NCBI GenBank assembly: GCA_964546445.1
Contig: CAZJJY010000007.1
Span: 1 to 17,829 of the forward strand
Reading direction: 5' to 3'
Source: CAZJJY01 sp964546445
GTDB taxonomy: Bacteria; Patescibacteriota; Microgenomatia; PFEM01; JAPLYW01
Length of the DNA stretch: 17,829 nt
Position numbers and translations under genes: made by a program. Below are positions 1 through 6,462 of this stretch, in pieces (position 1 is the stretch's first letter; every line of letters starts with the position of its first letter). The notes under the pieces were generated by a model. It saw only the letters and a program-made list of their open reading frames with translations. It did no database searches and had not been told where the DNA came from.

Positions 1-24
1 TATATTTCCACCCTTTTTGCCTCT

Positions 25-52
25 TGGGGTGACTGACCGGATTCGAACTAGT
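25..52 (-). other. Second tRNA-like 3' half (T-arm, acceptor, CCA)
   Basis: Just past the 3' end of the tRNA-His gene is another stretch shaped like a tRNA 3' half. It has T-stem ACTAG/CCGGT around a perfectly canonical loop TTCGAAT, then CAGTCAC, then C and CCA. The strand CCGGTCAGTCACCCCA matches the first copy's CCCGTCACTCACCCAA at 13 of 16 positions. CAGTCAC pairs with the tRNA-His acceptor except for one G-G mismatch, but the T-stem has a mismatch and a wobble. No D-arm or anticodon arm belongs to it alone. It may be the displaced original 3' half left by an insertion, or the true 3' half if a segment of about 32 nt is removed. Confidence 0.55.
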
Positions 53-59
53 ATTTTTG

Positions 60-132
60 GGTGAGTGACGGGTACTGCCCCCGCTGCCTCCGCTTCCACA
101 GAGCGGCGCTCTACTATTGAGCTACACCCACC
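60..132 (-). tRNA. tRNA-His (GTG) with non-canonical T-loop
   Basis: Read on the minus strand, a complete cloverleaf forms. The acceptor GTGGGTG pairs with CACTCAC, the D-stem is GCTC/GAGC, the anticodon stem is CCGCT/AGCGG around CTGTGGA (anticodon GTG, His), and the T-stem is GCGGG/CCCGT. The extra G at -1 (position 132) opposite C73 is the hallmark of tRNA-His. The T-loop is GGCAGTA instead of the near-universal TTCRANY, and the D-loop AATAGTA has A where G18 is expected. Both partners of the 18-55 elbow pair are therefore changed, while G19 and C56 remain. A full CCA is not encoded after C73. The other tRNAs in this window have normal loops. An alternative 3' half lies at 25-52. The HNH gene ends 5 nt upstream on the same strand, so the two may be co-transcribed. 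Confidence 0.8.
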
Positions 133-137
133 ATTTA

Positions 138-608
138 TTATTCGTAATATCTGTGTTTTAGATAATGACAGTTTCTACATAATAATTCTAGGTTTTCAAT
201 ATCATTATTTTTCCTATTTTTATCTTTATGATGAATCACTAAAACTTTTTTATCTTTAAGCCCACATTTTACGCATTTTATTTTTTCTTTATAATTTCTA
301 AAAAAGATTTTTTTGTAAGATGATTCTCCAGAATTCCATTGTGGATGGTTGTTTTCTAGATGTAGGTTCTTATTCATCCATGAGCAATGGCATGATTTAT
401 TACAGAAAAACAAGCCACTTTTTGAATTAATAAAGTCAGAAGGAATTCTATAAATTCTTTTACCACAGTTAGAGCACTCTACAATTTTGCCTTTCTTTTG
501 AGATATAAATTTACATTTATTAGAGCAATATTTTCCCCAACCAACTTTTAGATGATTTGGTTTTGCATAAAAATCTTTCCCGCAAATTAAGCATTTTAAC
601 CAAGGCAT
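138..608 (-). CDS. HNH endonuclease with zinc-knuckle repeats
   Basis: This 156-residue protein carries three paired-cysteine units. C6/C9 with C28/C32 and C45/C48 with C69/C73 look like two zinc ribbons. The C-terminal HNH nuclease has C112/C115, H126-H127, N135 or N139, C144/C147 and H152. HNH proteins of this type cut DNA, often as free-standing homing endonucleases. The nearest target-like neighbour is the tRNA-His gene, which starts 5 nt after the stop codon. The start ATG at 608 lies 9 nt below a -10 element with no Shine-Dalgarno sequence, so the mRNA is probably leaderless. Homing behaviour is inference. A role in restriction or defence is the main alternative. Confidence 0.8.
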   Translation of the reverse strand: MPWLKCLICGKDFYAKPNHLKVGWGKYCSNKCKFISQKKGKIVECSNCGKRIYRIPSDFINSKSGLFFCNKSCHCSWMNKNLHLENNHPQWNSGESSYKKIFFRNYKEKIKCVKCGLKDKKVLVIHHKDKNRKNNDIENLELLCRNCHYLKHRYYE

Positions 609-617
609 AATGTAATA

Positions 618-646
618 ATTTTAATGTACTTAAATCTAATTGTCAA
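618..646 (-). promoter_or_regulatory. Sigma70-type promoter for the HNH gene
   Basis: Minus-strand TTGACA (641-646), a 17-nt spacer and TAAAAT (618-623) form a near-consensus promoter. The predicted start near 611 leaves only 2-3 nt before the ATG. An inverted repeat, CATTGT and ACAATG (654-659 and 666-671), lies directly upstream and could be an operator or a weak terminator of the preceding gene. Confidence 0.7.
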
Positions 647-714
647 TCAAAATCATTGTGCCACAACAATGTGTTAAATAATCCTATTTACAATTACGAT
701 ACGTGTTTATTTTA

Positions 715-3666
715 TCAAAAAAAGGTTAAATAAACAATTAAAAGAAGGATTAGGAAATAGCCTAAATATTGAAGAATTTGAGGCAAAAATATAAATATTA
801 TTTTACCTTCTGTATTTTGATTATTTTCCCATCCGTTGGCCCATTCTTTATATAGAAATGGTTTTCCTAAAGATTTAACTCTAAAATTGTCTTTTATAGT
901 GAAGGCTCTCCAATTTTTTTCAAAAGCTTGATTATTAGTTATTATCTTCTTATCTTTATCTATTTCTTTTTTGATAATAAATTCATATTCAAAAGGTATT
1001 ATCTTAATAGATTTTAGCTTATTAATTGTTTTTAATGGCCCAATACCATAATTACTTATATTGATGTCATATCCTTGACCTTCTTTATTTATTTTAGGGA
1101 TAAAAACAACATTTTTCCCATTATTTAAATTAAAATATAAATCACAACGCTTAGTATTGTAGTTAGTCAAACAAACTCTTAAAGGTAGTCCCGATATATT
1201 TTCTGCTTCCATTATTAAAGCGTAGCTTTTTTGATGAGATAATTCAGGGAAACTAAAAGAGTCTCGTGTTTCTGCTTTTTGAGTGTTATATTCTTTAGTT
1301 ATTTCTATATTGTCTACTTCTTCTGTTGGTAATTTTTCTATTGCCTTAAAAGCAGTTAATTTAACATCTTTTATTAATGTTTCTTTTTCTTTATCTTTAG
1401 CATTTAAAAGAAAACGTAGTTCATAATTTTTTATTTCTCTATTTTCAGGGAATTGAAAAAGATAACTATTCTCTTCTTTTTTACCTAAAAGACAATCGTT
1501 ACTCCCCCACTTTGCTAAGCAGAAAAACGGTTTATCTTTTTCATATAAGAATTTTATCTCTAAGAGAAAATCATTAAATGGTCTTGTTTTCATAATCGAA
1601 TTCAGAGGTATTTTAGAGCAAGTGATAGAATTTTTTCCATAAAGAACAAAACTATTCTTTTGTACTTCTTTAAGAGCAAAGACTTGTTTTTCTTGAGCTT
1701 GGCTACATAGACTTAATTGCGGTTTAAGACTATCTATGTTTAATTGATATTCTTTTTTAATATTTAAATTAAAATTATCCTGATTTATTTCTTTTACTAT
1801 TTCAAATTTATTTAAGACTTTTTCTCCAAACTTTTGAGGTGGATTTTCAAAATCCATTAATACTGGATAATCTTCTTGGTCCTTGTTTATATCTATTTGA
1901 TAGATTTTTAGATTATCAAATTCTTTAATTAATTTAATATTTTTTGATAAAGATAATAATTCTTCTGATTCTTTAAAGAACAAGACTTTTCCGTCTTCTT
2001 CAGGAGAAATAATATTTTTATCTAATAAAAGCCAATGGATATTATATTTTTGTAAAAGATCTTCTAAAAGATCAAGATCTTGGCTGTATATGGCATAGGA
2101 GATTTCCCGATAGGCTTTCTCATTTTTTAGATTCCAACGGTCAAAATCTCTTACCAAGAGAGGTTGTTCTATATTAAACCAGTTAAATCCAGCTCCTTGA
2201 AAGCCCCATTGATAGTATTCCCAACCCCAGAATGTATGTAATGGTAATTGTAAAATTCTTCCTTTGTTTTCTTGATTATTAAACCATTTATGCATTTGAG
2301 AATAAGATTGAGGTATTTTAATTCTCAAACGAGGGTTTATAAGTTGTCCTCTAAAAGCAGGCAAAGTAAATATAATAAGAATAAAAGATATAATAATAGT
2401 TGTTAAATAGATTAGATATTTATTTTTAAATTTTTTAAGAATAAAACTTAATCCAGAAGAGAATAAAATAGCATAACTGAACATTAAAATGATAGAGAAT
2501 TTGGTGAAAGGAAATCTTAAAGCTTCTTTAAAAAGAGGAATTTTTTCTCTTAAAAAGAAAAAGATTTGTTTAAAAGGAGTTGTTGCACTAATAAGAAAGA
2601 TAAAAGCAACAAGAAATATTGGTAATAAAGGAATAAGTTTTTTGTCTTTTTTGATTAAAGTGACGATAATTCCTAGAGTAATAATCAAAAAGCTTAAATA
2701 ACCGATGGATGAGACAAAAGGATTTCTTAGATGATCAACCCAACTTTTTAAAAGATAATCAAAACTTTTGGTATTAAAATTGCATTGTGTCCAGCTAAAT
2801 AAATGATTCTTTAAAAGAATAGCATTCTTAATATTTCCATATTCATAATTATGTAAAAATGCTTCTTCTGAAAATAATCTGTTTATCTTAGCTTGTATGA
2901 CTTCCCCACCCTGATGGGTGATAAAGTAAAGATTAGGTAAAAGCCAAAAAGAATTAATAGCTAACAAAACAATTACTAAGAGAAAGATTCTTTTTAAATA
3001 TAAAAACCGTTCCTTTTGTAAAAAAAGATAAGTCAAAAGATAAATTAAAAAACAACCAAAGAAGGTATACCATAAAGTGGCAGCATAAGCTTGAGGAGTG
3101 CTCAAGAAAGAAATTAAAGCGAAATAAATTAAAAGCTTTTTTTTATTTTCTTTTAGGAATTGTGTAGCGATAAGAAAGAACCACCCTAAAGCAGCATATT
3201 GGGTAGCAAACATTTCAAAAGGAACGTAAAAGTGTTGTATTGTCCCTAAATTAAGTAAATAAAATAATCCTCCTAAAAAAGAAAGATTTTTCTTAATTAA
3301 ATCAGATGATTTATTAAAGATAATCCTTTCTAGGAAGAAATAAACTCCTAAAGGGCCCAAAACAAGACAAACGAGAAAGTAAAAGTAACGTAAGAAATTT
3401 AGAGGTAATATAAAGGAAAAAGGCCATAAAAACAGAATTCTAGGTAAATCGGCCATATGAGAATGTCCAGCCACAGCTCCCAGGCCTTGTTCAAAACGCC
3501 AAACACCATTAAAAATTCTTTGTAAATTTAAGGAAAAATTAAATTCTGGGTGAAGTGTATCCCAACCAGTTAACCAAGTATTTGGAGAAAAATTTAAGAA
3601 AAATAGTAATAGAGAAAAAGAAATTAATATTAAAGGGAAAAGATTTTTTTTAAAAAAAGAAAGCAT
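715..3666 (-). CDS. Large GT-C-like membrane glycosyltransferase
   Basis: This 983-residue protein has many hydrophobic segments in about the first 420 residues. A long soluble, probably extracytoplasmic region follows, and one C-terminal transmembrane helix spans roughly 956-983. The first loop after helix 1 contains GWDTLHPE with D36, the position where GT-C fold enzymes keep a catalytic acid. The architecture resembles the large arabinofuranosyltransferase-like (AftD-type) proteins annotated in Patescibacteria. These use polyprenyl-phosphate sugars outside the membrane, and the soluble part often resembles carbohydrate-binding modules. Donor and acceptor are unknown. It is the first of a run of surface genes. 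A strong terminator lies just upstream, and a possible -10 (TAAAAT, 3675-3680) sits 8 nt before the ATG. The stop is TGA followed at once by TAA. Confidence 0.6.
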   Translation of the reverse strand: MLSFFKKNLFPLILISFSLLLFFLNFSPNTWLTGWDTLHPEFNFSLNLQRIFNGVWRFEQGLGAVAGHSHMADLPRILFLWPFSFILPLNFLRYFYFLVCLVLGPLGVYFFLERIIFNKSSDLIKKNLSFLGGLFYLLNLGTIQHFYVPFEMFATQYAALGWFFLIATQFLKENKKKLLIYFALISFLSTPQAYAATLWYTFFGCFLIYLLTYLFLQKERFLYLKRIFLLVIVLLAINSFWLLPNLYFITHQGGEVIQAKINRLFSEEAFLHNYEYGNIKNAILLKNHLFSWTQCNFNTKSFDYLLKSWVDHLRNPFVSSIGYLSFLIITLGIIVTLIKKDKKLIPLLPIFLVAFIFLISATTPFKQIFFFLREKIPLFKEALRFPFTKFSIILMFSYAILFSSGLSFILKKFKNKYLIYLTTIIISFILIIFTLPAFRGQLINPRLRIKIPQSYSQMHKWFNNQENKGRILQLPLHTFWGWEYYQWGFQGAGFNWFNIEQPLLVRDFDRWNLKNEKAYREISYAIYSQDLDLLEDLLQKYNIHWLLLDKNIISPEEDGKVLFFKESEELLSLSKNIKLIKEFDNLKIYQIDINKDQEDYPVLMDFENPPQKFGEKVLNKFEIVKEINQDNFNLNIKKEYQLNIDSLKPQLSLCSQAQEKQVFALKEVQKNSFVLYGKNSITCSKIPLNSIMKTRPFNDFLLEIKFLYEKDKPFFCLAKWGSNDCLLGKKEENSYLFQFPENREIKNYELRFLLNAKDKEKETLIKDVKLTAFKAIEKLPTEEVDNIEITKEYNTQKAETRDSFSFPELSHQKSYALIMEAENISGLPLRVCLTNYNTKRCDLYFNLNNGKNVVFIPKINKEGQGYDINISNYGIGPLKTINKLKSIKIIPFEYEFIIKKEIDKDKKIITNNQAFEKNWRAFTIKDNFRVKSLGKPFLYKEWANGWENNQNTEGKIIFIFLPQILQYLGYFLILLLIVYLTFF

Positions 3667-3690
3667 TTGTCTATATTTTAACAGAAAAAA

Positions 3691-3747
3691 CGAAAAGGAG
3701 GTGAAGATTGTTAGATAAAAAATATCTAATCAAGGTCTTCACCTCCT
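3691..3747 (-). terminator. Intrinsic terminator after the lipoprotein gene
   Basis: Minus-strand arms GGAGGTGAAGA and TCTTCACCTCC (3736-3746 and 3697-3707) pair over 11 bp, 12 with the flanking pair. An inner TTAGATA/TATCTAA helix (3723-3729 and 3711-3717) is nested inside. TTTTCG then TTTTTT follows. It lies 21 nt after the lipoprotein stop and 30 nt before the next start codon. One arm contains a perfect Shine-Dalgarno core and the other reads like the 16S rRNA 3' tail. Confidence 0.8.
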
Positions 3748-3767
3748 GTTTAGGCATATTATTGCCT

Positions 3768-4613
3768 TTAGGAGTTGCTTATCCATTGTCCAGAATCGAC
3801 TAAGCGGAAAGAACCGTCATACCATCTTAAAACTACAACCCATGTAATTGTATCGCATTGTTTGGCACAACCACATTGACCACGGAATTCAGGATTGGGT
3901 TCATCGCTTCCTAATTGATTTAAATAGTGATTACGTAAAGCAGCTAAAGTTTCTAAAGTATATTCTCCATATTCTGGATTAGTATAATCTTTATTGTCAA
4001 TCATATCTGACATGTTCCAAACTTCACCTACTGCCCAAAAACCATGAAGAAGATAAGCATTTAGAAATTCACCAGGGAATTCCCAAACGTTTATTAAAGC
4101 TACTAATATAGCTCCTCCATCAAGATCTTTAACACTACCAATTCCAGGTAACCAAGTTTCTTCTCCAGTAAAAACAAGCCATTTCCAAGTTGGAATTTGA
4201 ACATTAGCTCTTCGAGTAACATCTCTAAAAGCATCATTATATCCAAAGTTATAACCTGCTCTTGGCTCTCCCCAAACACCTTCTACGTCAATAAAACCAC
4301 GATAAGGTTCTAAGTTTTGAGGAATATCTGGGAAATCTACTTCGTTACTTATATCAATTAGATCAGGATCTGGATTAAAACCGAGTTCAATTGTAGAGAC
4401 TTCGAAATTAATTACCTTTTCTTCGTCAATCGAGTCTTCTGTCTTAGCCTCCACTCCATTTACTTCTTCTTCATCAATTGAGTCTTCTGTCTTAGCCTCC
4501 ACTTCATTTACTTCAGCTGGAACTGGCTTACAGGAGTTAAGTAAAAGTAAAAGAGAGAGAATCATCAGAGTAGCAATGATTGATTTTAGTAAAATATGAG
4601 TTTTCATATTCAT
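3768..4613 (-). CDS. Predicted lipoprotein of unknown function
   Basis: The ATG at 4613 is preferred over an upstream TTG at 4655. It has a purine-rich stretch (AAGGAAGTGGTG) just upstream and begins directly with a signal peptide. That peptide is a lysine, a long hydrophobic run rich in Leu and Ile, then the lipobox LLNSC with Cys about residue 28. The mature N-terminus carries two tandem 16-residue acidic repeats (VEAKTEDSIDEE). These act as a spacer and are encoded by a 48-bp DNA repeat. The globular part is rich in Trp and Tyr, and near its C-terminus carries a CGCAKQC cluster, then a segment around WVVVLRWYDGSFRL. I do not recognise the family. A membrane-anchored extracellular protein is the most that can be said. 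Confidence 0.7.
   Translation of the reverse strand: MNMKTHILLKSIIATLMILSLLLLLNSCKPVPAEVNEVEAKTEDSIDEEEVNGVEAKTEDSIDEEKVINFEVSTIELGFNPDPDLIDISNEVDFPDIPQNLEPYRGFIDVEGVWGEPRAGYNFGYNDAFRDVTRRANVQIPTWKWLVFTGEETWLPGIGSVKDLDGGAILVALINVWEFPGEFLNAYLLHGFWAVGEVWNMSDMIDNKDYTNPEYGEYTLETLAALRNHYLNQLGSDEPNPEFRGQCGCAKQCDTITWVVVLRWYDGSFRLVDSGQWISNS
4420..4515 (-). repeat. Two tandem 48-bp repeats in the lipoprotein gene
   Basis: Units 4420-4467 and 4468-4515 are nearly identical in frame. They encode two 16-residue acidic repeats with core EAKTEDSIDEE, just after the lipidated cysteine. Copy number could vary between strains. Confidence 0.85.
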
Positions 4614-4639
4614 TTTCACCACTTCCTTATTTTTCTTGA

Positions 4640-4726
4640 TTATTTTCTTTGCCAATTTCTGGGAAATCCTTTATATATAACCACATAAAGCAAACCCCAA
4701 TAAATAGAAAAGGCAAGATTATCCAT
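4640..4726 (-). CDS. Possible 28-residue single-helix microprotein
   Basis: An ATG-initiated frame encodes 28 residues with a hydrophobic core around LAFSIYWGLLYVVIYKGF and a basic tail (NWQRK), shaped like a small membrane protein. It ends 27 nt before the lipoprotein start, and GAGG abuts its ATG. A strong but oddly placed AGGAGG sits at 4755-4760, about 28 nt further upstream. It could be a leader ORF of the lipoprotein gene or chance. Confidence 0.25.
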   Translation of the reverse strand: MDNLAFSIYWGLLYVVIYKGFPRNWQRK

Positions 4727-4790
4727 CCTCAATCAAACTTCAATTTTATATTAACCTCCTAAAGTTAAATATGCCTATTTAAAAGAGCAA

Positions 4791-4827
4791 ATCTTAAAAC
4801 CAAACGCTTTTTATTTAGTTTTAAGAT
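4791..4827 (-). terminator. Probable terminator of the IPKTG surface-protein gene
   Basis: Minus-strand ATCTTAAAAC (4818-4827) pairs perfectly with GTTTTAAGAT (4791-4800) over 10 bp around a 17-nt loop, followed by TTGCTCTTTT. The stop codon at 4811-4813 lies inside the loop. The stem is AT-rich and the T-run interrupted, so strength is uncertain. Confidence 0.5.
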
Positions 4828-5464
4828 ATTCTTTTCGAAGTTTAAAAACTCCAAAAATTAAAGCAGAAATTAATAATATAATAGTCCAAATGAGATTATT
4901 GCCTGTTTTAGGAATAGTGGTCATACCTAAGACTTTATTACTAATACATAGCTGAGAAGTATCTCCGGCGCTCTTATCGTCTTTTTTTGCTTCTCCACTG
5001 TTGGTGACACAATAAACTCCATCACCTTCAGGAAGGTCATTTTCTGTAACAACTTTAGCTTTTAATTCATAAGTTTTTGACTCTCCAGGACTAAGATGAT
5101 CAATTTTCCATGTAGCTGTTTTATCATCCCAACCATCAGGAGTAGAAGTAAAATATAAATAATCAGGTAAGAAATCTTTAACTTCAATATCATAAAGATC
5201 ATCTTCGCCTGTATTTTTAATAGTTAATTTGAAGATAACTTCTTGATTGGGGCTATAAGTAGCATTGTTAGCATAGAGGTTATCGACATATTTATCTTCT
5301 TCAGGATGTCTAACGACTTTATCTAAGGAGATTTCTCCTTCGTAACAAATTTCTCCCCCACCGTATTGTTCAACACAACGTCCAGAAACAATCCTAGGGA
5401 AAATAAGAAGACCTAAAATTCCTCCGATGATTAAACCTTTAATTAATAAGTTTATTTTTTTCAT
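4811..5464 (-). CDS. Sortase-anchored surface protein (DUF11-like, IPKTG)
   Basis: Starting at ATG 5464 gives 217 residues that open with MKKINLL and a hydrophobic signal segment (about 4-24). An upstream in-frame ATG at 5518 would read through a promoter and a hairpin and is less likely. Residues about 60-140 (NNATYSPNQEVIFKL, KNTGEDDLYDIEV, LPDYL) match the DUF11 / isopeptide-like surface domain pattern. Cys29 with Cys40 and Cys152 with Cys173 could form disulfides. The C-terminus is a textbook sorting signal: IPKTG (184-188), a hydrophobic helix (190-207) and the basic tail LRKEYLKTK. Sortases cleave between Thr and Gly of such motifs. The sortase gene directly upstream on the same strand is the obvious partner. 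Confidence 0.8.
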   Translation of the reverse strand: MKKINLLIKGLIIGGILGLLIFPRIVSGRCVEQYGGGEICYEGEISLDKVVRHPEEDKYVDNLYANNATYSPNQEVIFKLTIKNTGEDDLYDIEVKDFLPDYLYFTSTPDGWDDKTATWKIDHLSPGESKTYELKAKVVTENDLPEGDGVYCVTNSGEAKKDDKSAGDTSQLCISNKVLGMTTIPKTGNNLIWTIILLISALIFGVFKLRKEYLKTK

Positions 5465-5466
5465 AT

Positions 5467-5494
5467 AAAAAACCTGCTTTACTATAGGCAGGTT
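5467..5494 (-). promoter_or_regulatory. Leader hairpin with U-tract before the surface-protein start
   Basis: Minus-strand AACCTGC (5488-5494) pairs with GCAGGTT (5471-5477), followed by a run of six T (5467-5472) and then the ATG at 5464. It looks like a small terminator, yet it sits downstream of that gene's own promoter. The only Shine-Dalgarno-like bases (AGG) lie in its 3' arm. It may terminate sortase transcripts, attenuate this gene, or mask the ribosome site. Confidence 0.6.
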
Positions 5495-5506
5495 AAAGTA
5501 GACCAT

Positions 5507-5535
5507 ACTATACAACATAAATTAATCCTTGTCAA
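5507..5535 (-). promoter_or_regulatory. Sigma70-type promoter for the surface-protein gene
   Basis: A perfect TTGACA (5530-5535), 17-nt spacer and TATAGT (5507-5512) on the minus strand. The -35 box overlaps the TGA stop of the sortase gene. Predicted start near 5500, giving a leader of about 36 nt that contains the hairpin at 5467-5494. Confidence 0.75.
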
Positions 5536-6200
5536 GTTATGGGATAGGCAATAACTAAAAGTCTCTTCCAAGCCGTTCCTGGAGGCCAACAAGTTTGTAA
5601 AATTAGTTTCTTTTCACTTAAATTTAGGTTCTCTATTTCAGATACTTCATCAGAATTAATAATTTTTTGCTCTTCAACCTGGAAAGAATAAACTTTACCC
5701 TTATAGACTAAGGCGATATTATCCCCTTTGTTTAATTTCTTTAAGGAATAAAAAACAGGATTAAAAAAGTTTAAGTTAAATATAGAGTTAGTTGAGTGAC
5801 CAAAGATATAAGTAGCTCCCTCTTCATCAGGTAAACTAGATCCGGCGGCATGAGCAGCTTTGTCTTTTAAAACTTCATTGTATTGTTTTTCATTGGCAGC
5901 ACTAACATTGGTTAAGACCTGTGTCCTAACACCGATTTTAGGAATAATAAGCTCAAACTCGTGGTCTTTAGGAGATAAAACATAGCGAAACTTACTCTCT
6001 ACTTCAACCTTTTCTTTGTTTTTATTAAGTAAATAATTTAGTTCTCCAATGACAAAAGGAAGAGAAATAAAGATAAGACCAATTAAAGGGAAAACAACAA
6101 AGCCTAGTCTTAGCTTATTGAAAGATTTCTTTATAGGAGAATAAAGATCAAAAGACTTCGCAGAATCATCTGACTTATAAATAATTATTTCTTCGTCCAT
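5532..6200 (-). CDS. Sortase (membrane-anchored cysteine transpeptidase)
   Basis: This 222-residue protein has one N-terminal transmembrane helix (about 32-54) and a C-terminal sortase domain. The catalytic triad is visible: His135 in FGHSTN, Cys204 in LQTCWPPG and Arg213 in AWKRL. The family cleaves LPXTG-like signals outside the membrane and joins the protein to a cell-envelope acceptor. A likely substrate with IPKTG is encoded next. Spacing and the TCWPPGT motif suggest a class D/E-like sortase, but I cannot assign the class. Expression is probably leaderless: the -10 lies 8 nt before the ATG. It ends in TGA, which is evidence for the standard code. Confidence 0.88.
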   Translation of the reverse strand: MDEEIIIYKSDDSAKSFDLYSPIKKSFNKLRLGFVVFPLIGLIFISLPFVIGELNYLLNKNKEKVEVESKFRYVLSPKDHEFELIIPKIGVRTQVLTNVSAANEKQYNEVLKDKAAHAAGSSLPDEEGATYIFGHSTNSIFNLNFFNPVFYSLKKLNKGDNIALVYKGKVYSFQVEEQKIINSDEVSEIENLNLSEKKLILQTCWPPGTAWKRLLVIAYPIT

Positions 6201-6208
6201 GTTTTAGG

Positions 6209-6237
6209 ATTATACTATATATTATAGGACTTCTCAA
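6209..6237 (-). promoter_or_regulatory. Sigma70-type promoter for the sortase gene
   Basis: TTGAGA (6232-6237), 17-nt spacer and a perfect TATAAT (6209-6214) on the minus strand. The predicted start near 6202 is only about 2 nt before the ATG at 6200, so the transcript would be leaderless. Confidence 0.75.
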
Positions 6238-6259
6238 GTTTGGGGCAGAAGAAGTTTAG

Positions 6260-6333
6260 TACTCCCAGCAGGACTCGAACCTGCAACCTATTCCTTAGAA
6301 GGGAATCGCTCTGTCCAGTTGAGCTATGGGAGC
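6260..6333 (-). tRNA. tRNA-Arg (TCT)
   Basis: Acceptor GCTCCCA/TGGGAGT, D-arm GCTC/GAGC, anticodon stem ATTCC/GGAAT around CTTCTAA (anticodon TCT), T-arm GCAGG-TTCGAGT-CCTGC. The discriminator is A and CCA is not encoded. It lies 5 nt after tRNA-Gly on the same strand and is probably co-transcribed with it. Confidence 0.95.
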
Positions 6334-6338
6334 TTATG

Positions 6339-6411
6339 AGCGGGGAACGAGATTCGAACTCGCGACCTTCTCCTTGGAAGGGAGACGCTCTACCAACTGA
6401 GCTATCCCCGC
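6339..6411 (-). tRNA. tRNA-Gly (TCC)
   Basis: Acceptor GCGGGGA/TCCCCGC, D-arm GCTC/GAGC, anticodon stem TCTCC/GGAGA around CTTCCAA (anticodon TCC), T-arm GCGAG-TTCGAAT-CTCGT. Position 73 is T and CCA is not encoded. It is the first gene of a Gly-Arg pair. Confidence 0.95.
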
Positions 6412-6422
6412 TTATATATGTA

Positions 6423-6451
6423 ATTTTAACAAAAATAATGAAAAGCTTCAA
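6423..6451 (-). promoter_or_regulatory. Promoter of the tRNA-Gly/tRNA-Arg pair
   Basis: TTGAAG (6446-6451), 17-nt spacer and TAAAAT (6423-6428) on the minus strand. The -10 ends 11 nt before the 5' end of tRNA-Gly. Confidence 0.65.
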
Positions 6452-6462
6452 TTTTTAGAAGA

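Noticed and set aside
4811..5518. Upstream ATG at 5518 as the start of the IPKTG protein
   Set aside because: It would begin upstream of the predicted transcript start and translate through the promoter -10 and leader hairpin. The MKK start at 5464 gives a proper signal peptide.
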